Source: a virus
IMG/VR virus record: IMGVR_UViG_3300030098_003801
Coordinates: 1 to 52,804 of that record
Reading direction: 5' to 3' (one strand)
DNA: 52,804 nt
The notes under the pieces were generated by a model, which saw nothing but the letters and a program-made list of their open reading frames with translations, searched no databases and had not been told where the DNA came from. The translations under genes were made by a program, and so were the position numbers. The stretch's first letter is position 1, and every line of letters starts with the position of its first letter. Below are positions 38,150 to 48,000 of the stretch, one piece after another.

Positions 38150-39973
38150 CTACTTAACCGGAAGGCCCGGACCGCCGGCGGGTAGCGGCATGGGTGGGGG
38201 TTCTTCTACGCCGGGGGGAAGGCCGCCAGTAACGACGCTATCCGCGCCCGGTGCTGCTGTGGGCGGAGCGCCCGGCATCACTGGTGGCATGCCCGGAGCC
38301 ATACCGGGTGGCATGCCCGGCATCATGCCCGGAGGTGGTGCGGCGCCGGGAGGTGGTGCGGGAGGCGTGTCCTGCACCACATCCTGCATCCCGAGTAGGT
38401 CGAGTAGCTTAATGATAAGCTTTTCTTTGTTGACATTCGGAGCCTCGAGAAGAAGGGGCAGATACTGCTGAAACTTCTGAAGCTGAATGAGCTTGTGGTT
38501 CTCGGTGGGGGAGTAAGGAAGTGCGTCGTAATCAAAGTCCAGAGGATTCTCTGTGGGGTCACGCTCCGGCCGCAGCATCAGGCTCTCTCGGGACGCCTTC
38601 ATGACTTCCTTGCTTCCGGTCAAGCGGATGGGCAGCGTCGTGTCAGGGTCGAGAAACTCTTCGTACAGCCCGATGATGTTCTCCGCGACGGAGTTAACGA
38701 CATCCTCTACCTGCTTGATCCTGCGTCCGTTGCGTGTGCGCGTCGCCGTGTCTGCGAGCGCAACCTCCGTCGCAACATCGGCCACACCAACAACACCACG
38801 GCTGTATTGTGGAATGCCCAGTATAAACTCAATAACTTGATTACAGCGGGCTCGCATTTCGGAAAACGAGGGGGAGAAGGATGGAACGGGGGTCTGTCCA
38901 ACGATGTCTCCTAGCGGCGCGTTTGCCTTGCCTTGGATCGCCACCATTGTGCCCGGTTGATTGGCGTCCTGAAGCGCGGTCATGATCGCTTCGGGGTTGT
39001 CCGCGAGAGAGGTGTTGACAAGCATGACCGGAGTGGACGTGTGTGCATGCCACAACTCAAGTGTGTCAATCTCGTTTAGGCGCTGCTGAAGAGACTGCAC
39101 CAACTTCACATCGGAGAGGCCGGCGAGGTCGGTCATGTTCTCGTTGAACGTCAGGTGGATAAATGGGTTGCGGATGTAGCGATACGGCAACTCGCCTTCA
39201 AAGAGAGGCTCCTCCACATCGTCAAGGAAGTGGTAGTACCTTCCCTCACCCTGAAAGTCGTAGACTTCGTACACGGTGACCCATTTGTACACGTCGCGAG
39301 AGGCTTCGTTGACATAGCTCTTGTCCCGCGACTGGTCCTTTAAGAAGCTTGGGTAGCCCCCGAAGACGGCCTTGTCAGACACCTTCTTGTTGTACATCGC
39401 GCCCTTGCGCCCCTGCTTCTTTGTCCGGGCCGTAAACTCGGCGCGCGTTAGAACAGTTACCTCAACAAGGTAGCGGATGTCGCGGAACTTGGCCGCAGAC
39501 ATATCGAAGAAGACAAAGCGGGGGTCAACAGCGAACACCTCTGGGGAGTTCTTCCTGAAGTTCCACACTACTTTGAGGAATGCCCGGCCGCAGATAGACG
39601 TGCTGGTCGATGTCTTCCACAGCAGGGAGTGCAGGTTGTTACGGCGGAAGGTGTCGTTGATCAGCGCCTCGCGAAACTTCGCCGCGCCTTTGAGCTTTTC
39701 CCGGCGAGCGGTCACGGTGACCTGTGGGTTCTGCGGGCAGATGTTGGCGATCATCGTGTCGATAAAGGCATACGGATAGTTGGTCTCGAAGTTGACATCC
39801 TCCGCCGCATTGGATGTGCCGACCGGCCCGGAGCCTGTGGGGCCGGGGTTCGACTGATGCCAATACTCGGACATGTACCACGAGCGCCATCGGTCCCAGT
39901 CCTGCCTCTCCGAGCGGGACTTAGAGCGATGGGTCCGAATGATCCCTTGGACCTGCTTTCCTGTAAGTGCCAT
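38150..39973 (-). CDS. Portal protein, 607 aa
   Basis: It begins MALTGKQVQGIIRTHRSKSR. The order of segments fits podovirus portals: a helical N-terminus with DWDRWRSWYMSEYW, a clip/stem region (FIDTMIANICPQNPQVTVTA), then NPFIHLTFNENMTDLAGLSD and a long crown helix (TRTRNGRRIKQVEDVVNSVA). Residues 530-600 are a Pro/Gly/Met-rich low-complexity tail (PPGMMPGMPPGMAPGMPPVM). It sits downstream of terminase and upstream of scaffold and capsid. It forms the dodecameric DNA channel of the head. Confidence 0.8.
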   Translation of the reverse strand: MALTGKQVQGIIRTHRSKSRSERQDWDRWRSWYMSEYWHQSNPGPTGSGPVGTSNAAEDVNFETNYPYAFIDTMIANICPQNPQVTVTARREKLKGAAKFREALINDTFRRNNLHSLLWKTSTSTSICGRAFLKVVWNFRKNSPEVFAVDPRFVFFDMSAAKFRDIRYLVEVTVLTRAEFTARTKKQGRKGAMYNKKVSDKAVFGGYPSFLKDQSRDKSYVNEASRDVYKWVTVYEVYDFQGEGRYYHFLDDVEEPLFEGELPYRYIRNPFIHLTFNENMTDLAGLSDVKLVQSLQQRLNEIDTLELWHAHTSTPVMLVNTSLADNPEAIMTALQDANQPGTMVAIQGKANAPLGDIVGQTPVPSFSPSFSEMRARCNQVIEFILGIPQYSRGVVGVADVATEVALADTATRTRNGRRIKQVEDVVNSVAENIIGLYEEFLDPDTTLPIRLTGSKEVMKASRESLMLRPERDPTENPLDFDYDALPYSPTENHKLIQLQKFQQYLPLLLEAPNVNKEKLIIKLLDLLGMQDVVQDTPPAPPPGAAPPPGMMPGMPPGMAPGMPPVMPGAPPTAAPGADSVVTGGLPPGVEEPPPMPLPAGGPGLPVK

Positions 39974-39988
39974 GACTAGCGTGTCTCC

Positions 39989-41623
39989 CTATTTGTAACT
40001 GGGCAAAAAGCCCCTGACTCTTTTCCTGCGCTCTTCTCTTCGACTTTTAATCTGTGCGCCGCCTTCTTTGCCGGCCCCGGCGGTCGTGGTCCCTGTGACC
40101 TTGATGTCGGGGGTTTCACCGTCATCGCCTTGGTCTACGTCACTATCTACGCCGGCGTCGCCCGACCCGCCTTGAGCATCCCCTGCGAGCTTGGCGGATT
40201 TTGGAAGCAGCTTCTTTGTAGGCTCGGTCAAAACTTGTTGAGTAGATAGCTCAAGCGCCTCTTCTTGCCTTTTACGATTTTCGGAAGCAATAGCTTTGAT
40301 TTCGTCGTCTGTTTTGCCGGGCCTTTCACGCTTCATTCGTTCATTGGTCTGGATGTAGCGAGCGTAATCTTTGGGGCTAAGCCCTTTCTTTTTCATGTCC
40401 TCAAGAAACGCCTTGTTGCTTGTTAAGGGGCTGAAGTCTCCCTCTCCAAGCATGCGGTCCATAGCCCACTCGATTTCGCTGACGGTCTCAAGGTCGCGTA
40501 GTTCAGCCTCTTGCTGCGTCTGGCCGTACACTTTGTCGAAGGTGTCGCGAACAGTCCACTCACGCGTGACCATCTCGCCCTTATCGTTCTGCGCAAACTG
40601 GATCTCTTGCTGCTGCTCTGGGGTGAGGTTCTCGAGAGCCAGCGTCCGCATGGTTCCCTGTAGGCTGGGCATGCTTTCCAGCCTGTCCAGAGCCGCTGTT
40701 GCTCGGCGTGACGCCTCCTCTGGCGTTATGCCCGAGGCGATTAGCGCCTGCTGCTCTTGGGAGAGGCGGTCAGGACTCGGCTTGAGCGTGCCTCCAGAGA
40801 CCATCTCATTTTTAACGTGGGGGTAGGTGTTGGACGGGTCCACCGACCCTGCGGGAGGGGCGGTCAGCCGCTCGTCTATGATTTCATCAACCTGTGACTG
40901 CCTAAGATTGACTGGGATGTTTGCCCCTTCTCCTTGGGTGGTTTCTGCACCTGTAACCCGAACACGCTGCTCCCCCTGTTCGCCAGCAGAAACCGTCTTC
41001 GCCTCACCCAGAAGATGATTTATCCAATATGCATAACGGTCAAGCGCGTATTCAGTCTCAAGGCCAGCCATTGTTTCCTGCATGCTTTGCTGTGTCGAGC
41101 CGCCCCGGCTAACGAGCCTAAGATAGCGCGCGGCCGCCTTTCTTGCCGCGAGGTCTTCGTCCTCTACGCTTCCGCCGCCCCCGAGAAGAAAATCTCGCAG
41201 GTCTTTCTCTCGCTGAACTTCCAGCTTCGCCCGCTCAATCTCTTCGTTGTCTTCGTCCGAAAGGCTGGCCTGCGCAACCGTCGCAAGCTGGTTCACATAT
41301 TCAGCGTACTTATCGCCGTACATGTTGCGGTACACAAACGGGTCTTGGCTCGCCATCTCTCTGGCTTGTGCGCGCTCCGCGGCGCTGCGCGCTTCGCGCT
41401 GCTCCCGAAGCCCCGGACCTAGAGGCACGCCGGCGTACATGCGTAGGCCCTTGCCCAGCATGTCGAAGATAGTCTCGCGCGCACGAGCGCCCACCGCCTT
41501 TCGGCGCCGCTGGTCTACTTGAAAATCAAAGATGAACTTCTCTTCTTCAGGGCTTAGCGCCTCACCTGTAGACTGCTTGTCCAAGATTGTCCGAAGCTGC
41601 TCACGCTCTGCTTTGGTCGCCAT
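39989..41623 (-). CDS. Coiled-coil virion protein, 544 aa
   Basis: It begins MATKAEREQLRTILDKQSTG. Almost the whole sequence is helical and charged (AERAQAREMASQDPF, NEEIERAKLEVQREKDLRDF, RMKRERPGKTDDEIKAIASE). The C-terminus is acidic and then basic. No enzymatic motif is visible. Placement before the portal suggests an internal head or core protein. Confidence 0.58.
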   Translation of the reverse strand: MATKAEREQLRTILDKQSTGEALSPEEEKFIFDFQVDQRRRKAVGARARETIFDMLGKGLRMYAGVPLGPGLREQREARSAAERAQAREMASQDPFVYRNMYGDKYAEYVNQLATVAQASLSDEDNEEIERAKLEVQREKDLRDFLLGGGGSVEDEDLAARKAAARYLRLVSRGGSTQQSMQETMAGLETEYALDRYAYWINHLLGEAKTVSAGEQGEQRVRVTGAETTQGEGANIPVNLRQSQVDEIIDERLTAPPAGSVDPSNTYPHVKNEMVSGGTLKPSPDRLSQEQQALIASGITPEEASRRATAALDRLESMPSLQGTMRTLALENLTPEQQQEIQFAQNDKGEMVTREWTVRDTFDKVYGQTQQEAELRDLETVSEIEWAMDRMLGEGDFSPLTSNKAFLEDMKKKGLSPKDYARYIQTNERMKRERPGKTDDEIKAIASENRKRQEEALELSTQQVLTEPTKKLLPKSAKLAGDAQGGSGDAGVDSDVDQGDDGETPDIKVTGTTTAGAGKEGGAQIKSRREERRKRVRGFLPSYK

Positions 41624-41632
41624 CCTTGCCCC

Positions 41633-42226
41633 CTATACCGTGCCGGCTTCGTCTGTGCCCTCGGCCGCCAGTGCGGCCAGTGCTCGACTCATGCGTTCCG
41701 CATCACCAGAAGAGGCCGGGGCGGCCGTGCCCATGAAGCCCGCCTCTACCTGCGCCTGTTTCCCTGCAACCGCCTGCCCCACGGTTTGGGCGATGGCGGC
41801 CCGGTCTGCTGCCGTTGCGAGGTCCGCCTGCTTTGCGCCGGCGACGTAAGCGTCAGCGGCCATCGGGCCCTGACCACGCATTTCCGCAAGCCCGAGGGTC
41901 TGCCGAAGTTGGTCTGCCGAGGCTTGCCGGGCGGCCTGCGCGGCTCGCATTTGCGCGTCAATCTGCGCCTGCCCAACCCCTGAAGCCTTAAAAGGGTTCT
42001 CTTCAAACTCGCGCAGAGCCTCCGCCGATCGCGCGGCGGCAATCTTCTCGCGGTCCTTTGTGCCGTACTCCGCCTTCAAACGCGCGTCTTCCGCCGCGAC
42101 GCCCTTGCCCTTTGCCTCTTTTCGCTTCGCCTTTTCCTTGAGGCGGGCCTCGCGCCAACTCCCCTCTTCGTCGTAAGCGTCTCTTACTGTGCCTCTAAAA
42201 CGAAACGGATCCCAATCCCAGCCCAT
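41633..42226 (-). CDS. Ala-rich coiled-coil virion protein, 197 aa
   Basis: It begins MGWDWDPFRFRGTVRDAYDE, then a Lys/Glu-rich helix (RLKEKAKRKEAKGKGVAAED) and an Ala/Gln-rich helical C-terminus (QMRAAQAARQASADQLRQTL). It may be a small internal head protein. No family recognised. Confidence 0.58.
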   Translation of the reverse strand: MGWDWDPFRFRGTVRDAYDEEGSWREARLKEKAKRKEAKGKGVAAEDARLKAEYGTKDREKIAAARSAEALREFEENPFKASGVGQAQIDAQMRAAQAARQASADQLRQTLGLAEMRGQGPMAADAYVAGAKQADLATAADRAAIAQTVGQAVAGKQAQVEAGFMGTAAPASSGDAERMSRALAALAAEGTDEAGTV

Positions 42227-42233
42227 ATTAACC

Positions 42234-42965
42234 TCAGTCGTTCTTGGCTTTGAAGAACATATACTTCATGGAGCGAGCGCGCACTCTCGCCTGCGGAACA
42301 TTTTCCCCCTGTATAACGCGAAGCGAGGCAGAGTGAAATCCTTTGTCCAAAGGCTCGATGACCCACTTGTGCCCCGACCAGTACCTGCTCTTGTAACGGT
42401 CTCTTAGGTAAGAGGAGGCTGCATTGTTTCCCGCGGACGCATCGGAGTAGAACATCGTGCGCCCTACCCGGCGGACATTGCATGCGTTGTTTTTTATTCC
42501 ATCAATAAAGAGGCGGATGTGAGTTTGTCCATCCGCGTCGTGGATCTTTGAGTCGCTAGTCCACGTCACCTGCCACGTTAAAAGAACGTAAGCCTTAAAG
42601 GGAAGGTGGAAGGTGATGGAGGCTCCGGGGATCGGGGCAAACATTCTTCCACTCGCATCTTCAGGGTCGGAAGATCCGAGATAGAACCCGTCAACGGCTG
42701 TCTCGTCGGGGCCGGCGGAATCGTGCTCGTACACGGTATTCGTGAAATAGTCTAGGCTGCAAGTGCCCGCGACCATTCCGCCACCAGACACCGAGCGGCG
42801 CTGAAGGTACGGGTGGGTGACGCTGCGATTATCCAAAAGCTCAAGGTTCGAGGATTCTACTCGCCCGTTAAGAACGTCCGTGGATAGGTCATAGATGGCG
42901 TCGAACACATCTTCGCCCGTTGGCTTTAGGCCATCGGTAAAAATAGGGGGCGTCACTTTAGCCAA
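42234..42965 (-). CDS. Fibre-like virion protein, TTG start, 243 aa
   Basis: The start codon is TTG at 42965, with GAGG spaced 6 nt upstream; no ATG fits. The protein begins M(L)AKVTPPIFTDGLKPTGEDV. The segment EDVFDAIYDLSTDVLNGRVE resembles the putative attachment segment of the fibre proteins at 28682 and 29515. The C-terminal half is jelly-roll-like (YVLLTWQVTWTSDSKIHD, RLFIDGIKNNACNV). It lies oddly among head genes, so it may be a head fibre. Confidence 0.6.
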   Translation of the reverse strand: MAKVTPPIFTDGLKPTGEDVFDAIYDLSTDVLNGRVESSNLELLDNRSVTHPYLQRRSVSGGGMVAGTCSLDYFTNTVYEHDSAGPDETAVDGFYLGSSDPEDASGRMFAPIPGASITFHLPFKAYVLLTWQVTWTSDSKIHDADGQTHIRLFIDGIKNNACNVRRVGRTMFYSDASAGNNAASSYLRDRYKSRYWSGHKWVIEPLDKGFHSASLRVIQGENVPQARVRARSMKYMFFKAKND

Positions 42966-42967
42966 AA

Positions 42968-43156
42968 CTAACCTCGAGTAGTTTGTTTGTATTGCACGAG
43001 GTCAGGATTGGCAATCTCTTCCCCCAACTCCTCATCGTTAATATCCCTAAGCGTGGAGCCCGATTTGCCAAGTCGTCGAGCGTGCAGATCTTTGACAAGC
43101 TTCTGCGTTTTAGCCGCAGATGCGGTGCTTCGTTTCTGCGCGTCGGTCTCCGGCAT
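42968..43156 (-). CDS. Small charged protein, 62 aa
   Basis: Two consecutive ATGs overlap the terminase stop. The second, at 43156, is 5 nt from AAGGAGG and is preferred. The protein begins MPETDAQKRSTASAAKTQKL and is hydrophilic and helical. Function unknown. Confidence 0.55.
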   Translation of the reverse strand: MPETDAQKRSTASAAKTQKLVKDLHARRLGKSGSTLRDINDEELGEEIANPDLVQYKQTTRG

Positions 43157-44859
43157 CATCGCCTCCTTGAGGGATAGCGGCTTCTGCGCCACTTTGTTTT
43201 TGTAGATTCATTCGCGCTTTTCTTGCGGAAAGCTTCTACCTCGGAGTAACTCATGTCCCTAAAAAGAACTACGTTTTCCATGCCCTCCGGTTTGTCGTTC
43301 TTGTATCGGCGGGGACAGTTTCGAGCGGCAAGGCATGCGATCTGAAGAGCGGAGATCTTGTCCCAGTGGTGACGCTCTCTGCGCTTGCCCGTCTTGCCGG
43401 AGTGCAGCATCTCGGAGAGGGCGCTGCGCTCTGTCCGCTTGTCCTCTCGGTAGGAGCCTAGCTGGCCGACCGTGTCTTCATCCCGTAAGATAAGCTCGTC
43501 CTTGAGCGCATCTTGCAGATAAGACAGCATCATAGTGACTGACTTTGCAGTGGCAGCGATCCCCGGCTTGTAAGCTTTTTCGTAATAGAGGTTTGGATAG
43601 CCAAGCTCTTCAAGTAGAGCCAGAGTAGCAACGCCAACGCCATTACTCTCAACAGCCACAAGCGCGTTGTTGTACTTCTTACCGACCTCATTGATCTTCT
43701 TAGCAAAGACAACGGGGTCTGTAACGCCGCCATACGTTGCGACTTGAGTCCACTCTCCATCGTACACCTTTAGCACCTGAAAGGCAGCGTGATCGCGCGC
43801 AGCATAACCCGCCGGGTCAACTCCGATAGCATAAACAGCGCCGCCCTCTGGTTGCTCATATTCCATGTAGGGAGCCTTCCAAGGTACAAGCAGGCTCTCT
43901 TGATGCTTCTTCAGCAGGGACGAGTGGAAGACCGAGCCGACCGATGCGATCCAGCAACTGATGTCGTCGAAGGGGTAGTAGACGCGGAACAGGTCCGGGT
44001 TGCGCCGGATCTCTGCGTCGGTCTCAATCATCAGGCGGCGAAACTGTAGGTTGTCCTCTTTGAGTCCGAGGTGCCCGTACTTCTCCATTAGCTTCATCTC
44101 TTCAAGAGTAAGCTTCTGGCCTTTCGGCCACGGGCGTCGATTGAGAACCCCATCCCAAAAAGGAAAGAACGCATAGGCCCAGCGGCCGCGACCCTGCTTG
44201 GCGTCACGGCAGTGGTCACGCCACCACTCCGCCGAGGGCTCGTTCATCGGTGCTGGTGTAGACTCGAGCAGAACTTGAGAGTGGTCCCTGTTGATCATCG
44301 AGGGGTAGATCATAGAGAACTGGTGGCCCGCGTTGCGCCAGTAGGGAAGCTCCGACCCGTGGAAGGAGTCAGGCGACTGACCGATACCAACGGCCCCCGA
44401 CTCACCAGACAGGACACGCATCTTGCCGCCATGCTGGAAAGTCAACTGGCGCACCTCTCGGTTAGGCACCGTTGCGGAGCGGACGACTTCTGGCCACCTG
44501 CTGTGGGTCAAGTGGATACGTCGGTGAAGGTACTCGGCGCGGTCACGATTATCTGCAATACAGACGTGGTCATGGCCCGGAGTGTAAGCTGCCTTCACGT
44601 AGCCACAGAGTTCCGATGTGAGGCTTTTGCCCGCCTGCCTATACCCGAGTAGGGTCAGCCACTTTGTCTGGCCCAGAGCGGTCTCTGGTGGGTCCGAGTA
44701 GTAGGACACCACTGTTTCTTGAAGGCGGTCGGTGATCGCAAACGGGTCGAAGGTCTCCTCCTGTCCCGTCTTCTGGTCGATAATCTTCGCGTATGCCCGC
44801 AGACTAATAGCAGGGTCACACAGTGCCTCAAGCGCCTCACCCTCGAGGGGCAGGCTCAC
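43156..44859 (-). CDS. terL: Terminase large subunit, 567 aa
   Basis: The start is GTG at 44859, overlapping the previous stop by GTGA. Residues 72-79 hold the Walker A variant GYRQAGKS. A coupling motif VLLESTPAP follows near 196. The RNase-H-like nuclease has acidic residues D348 (GVDPAG), E404 (VAVESNG) and D500 (HHWDKIS). This is the motor that packages DNA into the head through the portal. The length is normal for the family. Confidence 0.9.
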   Translation of the reverse strand: MSLPLEGEALEALCDPAISLRAYAKIIDQKTGQEETFDPFAITDRLQETVVSYYSDPPETALGQTKWLTLLGYRQAGKSLTSELCGYVKAAYTPGHDHVCIADNRDRAEYLHRRIHLTHSRWPEVVRSATVPNREVRQLTFQHGGKMRVLSGESGAVGIGQSPDSFHGSELPYWRNAGHQFSMIYPSMINRDHSQVLLESTPAPMNEPSAEWWRDHCRDAKQGRGRWAYAFFPFWDGVLNRRPWPKGQKLTLEEMKLMEKYGHLGLKEDNLQFRRLMIETDAEIRRNPDLFRVYYPFDDISCWIASVGSVFHSSLLKKHQESLLVPWKAPYMEYEQPEGGAVYAIGVDPAGYAARDHAAFQVLKVYDGEWTQVATYGGVTDPVVFAKKINEVGKKYNNALVAVESNGVGVATLALLEELGYPNLYYEKAYKPGIAATAKSVTMMLSYLQDALKDELILRDEDTVGQLGSYREDKRTERSALSEMLHSGKTGKRRERHHWDKISALQIACLAARNCPRRYKNDKPEGMENVVLFRDMSYSEVEAFRKKSANESTKTKWRRSRYPSRRR

Positions 44860-45059
44860 TTCTCCATCGCCTTCATGGCGGCCATCTCCCTAAGCTGCTC
44901 TGGCGATAAAGGCTGATCCTCCATGCCGGCAGTATTTCTCGCCACAAGCTCTTCAAGGGTAGGGATAGGGATCCCCTCACTGGCCAACGTCGAGATGTTG
45001 GCGTCAAGCTTTACAATCATGGCCTCGGCCAAGGCCTGCTCTACAGAACTAATCTTCAT
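44856..45059 (-). CDS. Small protein next to terminase, 67 aa
   Basis: The start MKISSVEQALAEAMIVKLDA at 45059 follows AGGAGGATACCA; the longer frame upstream lies in the previous gene. It is helical and ends with a Met/Glu-rich helix. Position just before terL could suggest a packaging accessory, but it is too short for a usual small terminase. Confidence 0.58.
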   Translation of the reverse strand: MKISSVEQALAEAMIVKLDANISTLASEGIPIPTLEELVARNTAGMEDQPLSPEQLREMAAMKAMEK

Positions 45060-48000
45060 TGGTATCCTCCTTTTGTTTCTTCTTAGATTTCTTCTTTGCA
45101 AGCCTTTCGGCCTTCAACTGTTTCGCCAGATCTCCCTCACCCGGTTTAGCTCGGGTGCGAGGAGAGCGCACAGACTCCATTGCCTTGCGCGCCTTTTGCT
45201 CTCCATGAGCCACGGGGTAGCCCTTGCCGCCGGGCGACACCTTTGTGCCGGCGTATCCATTAGGAGTTAAAAAGCGGTAGTTTGGAAGATCTCGAACAAA
45301 CTTCGCGGCTCCCTCGGAGAGCTTACCGCTGGCTGCTCCAACGCCCAGCGTGCGATACAGCCGCTGCTCGTAGAACCACAGCAAAGCTTGGACTTGAAAG
45401 TCCTCAAACCCAGTAGCCTTGGCGATATTAGAGTAGATGCCTTCCGCAAATCTTTGTGAGTTAACAGCTTGTTTTACGATGTTGGGTGTTGCGTCGCCCG
45501 CAAGAAATACATTCCCATCTTTTTGCATAAGCCTGCCATAGCCGACGCGAGATAAGGCTTGGCGAGACATCCACACATCATAGGTCACGCCCGGAACGCC
45601 CATTAGGTTTCCGCCGTAAGTTCCGATCTTGGGACCATTGCCGTACAAGTTTGGCATAATCGTGCCGATAGGCACCTTGTGGGTTGGTCCTTGATGGTCG
45701 GGGGAGTAAAAGCCAGATTTTTGACGGGCCTCACGAATGCCGCGCTTGCTGTTTAGTTCGAGAAGCTCTCTTGCTGCGCCGTCAAGCCCAAGCTTGCGGA
45801 TACGGCTGTTGTAAAGAGCGAGGCCCTTCTGCACGGTTGACCCCCGCGTTCCGTAGCCCGCAAGCATTCCATCTTTTAAGGAGAAGGGGTTGCGCCCCGT
45901 CATGAAACCTTTTTGCGTTAACTCGGCGTAACTGGCAAGGGCGAACCTTCCGTTCTCGATCGGAGTTACACCGTTAGAGGTATAGCTTGCGATGTTCAGC
46001 AGCGTCATCCGATGAACTTCGCTCGTTTTTAGTTCAGGGAAGATTTCAGAAGATATTCTTAGAAACTCTCGGACATCGTCGGTATACCACTGCAAGAACT
46101 CTTTTGTGTCAGCGAGTTGGCTGACAAACTCTTCCATCAGTTGGTTCTGGGCGACCATAGCAGTCAGGGGGTCATCAACATCCAGCGGGCCTGTTGCCCC
46201 CGTGCTTTTTTTGAAGCGGTCATCCAGAAAAGAAAGAACGTCGTTGTTTTGGATCTTGGTCCCTTCTGGGACGTAAGGCTTTCCAGTGGCATCAAGGATG
46301 TTGTGTAGATTTTTATCTTCGCTAATGGTCTTGAGTGTGAACGAGGCCCGAGACCTTTTCAGGATCTCTGGCGCCGCCAGATTGATAGCCACAAGAGGTG
46401 CGGGTGGAGTTTGGACATTTGGGTACTGGTCGAGGATGTCTTGAGCAACCTCTTCCCCACGCTTAAAGCGGCTGCGCACCATTTTTTCTTGGAAGGCCCG
46501 TATCTCCTCTACTTCTTGGGGCTTGAGTCTGTACTGCTTGGCAAGTCCTTTTGTATCCTCTGGAGAAACTCGTCGAGTGACTCTGTCGAGGACTTGTGAA
46601 ATAGCTTCATATTCCGGCGTGGTTGCGCCTTGGAGGATTTCTTCGCCAAACTCCACCTCTAGGTCAGGGGTTTTAATCTCATCAAATGTATCCAAATGGA
46701 AGACAGCATCTTGGTCGCCGTTCTTAGCCAACCTTGCGGCCAGCAGCCGGCCCGCGGGAGTGTTCGGCGCCACAATAGAAACATCAAGAACGTACTTGTT
46801 TGTCTCGCCGTCAAACCACGCGCCCAAGTGGACGCCGTCAACGTCAAGCAGGTCTTCCATTGTCTGCACATAAGCTTTGAGGGTGTCAGAGGTAAACTCT
46901 TCTGGGGCAAGACGCAACTCTGTCGCCTTAAAGGGAGCAACGCTGTAACCAGTCTTCTCTGCGGTTTTTTTGCTCATGTCGTAAGTGACGCCGCCATTTT
47001 CTCGAATGGTTTCGGCAAGCTCTCTTGTCTCTTCTGGGGAGAGATTGTACCTGCGACTTTGAGCAAAGCGGCGCACAGCATCAGGAAGCTCAAGGGTGGC
47101 AATGTCTACCGCCCGCTGGTCTTTGGCCAGCCCGACATCGAGTTCTGCGCGCCGAGCGATCTCTTCGCCCTGCTGGACCGCATCGTCCACGTCAGAAAGC
47201 CCGCGTACATTTCGCGAAACGGGCGCCTCCTGAACCGGAAGAATGCCGGAGAGGTAAGTGGGCTTGTCTGCGGTGGCTGTGGTTTCGGCGGCCTCACGGG
47301 CAGCGGCCGGAGAAGATTCTGCCTGCGCTCTGCGCTTTGCGATGTCAGCGAGATTCTGGTCAATGTAACTTTGACGAACCCTAAGCCTCTGCGGGTCCTC
47401 CAAGATGGGCATGCCCTCGCCGCTCTCAACCCGAAGCCTTGCTTGCGAGGGAGAGTAGCCTAGCTCCTCTAAAGCGCGCAAAACTTCGTCGCCCTGCCCC
47501 GTGCGCAAGACATCTAATGCGGCGTCGGAGATCTCTTCGGCACCCTCGACGGCTTGTTCTGCGCCTTCTTTCGCGGCTTTGGTTCCGGCTTTCGCCGCCT
47601 CTGCCGCCGCCTCGGCCGCCTCATCTGCCGCTTTCGCTGCTTTGCCGCCGGGGATAAAGGCGGCGGCCGCAAGGACCGCGCCAGTGCGGCGCTGCGCAGG
47701 GGTGAGATTAGGATTGTCGTCCATCGCCTGTACGACCAAGTCGTACACTCCGCCAGCTACTGACGCGGGGTAGGCCACAATCTCCGCAGGAAGTGTTGGG
47801 CGTTCTTTGACGGCCCTCACAGCGCCGCCAACCACATCCGCGCCAAGGTCCATCTGTCCGAAGGGGGCGGTGGTAAGGTCACCTGTGTACCCAATGCCTT
47901 GTTCTGATGCACGCTCTTCAGCGGCAGTGGGTTTGCGGATCTCGGTCTTGCCGGTTGTGCTGCCCCCGCCTACTGTCCGGGTTTTGCCCAACGTAATCCC

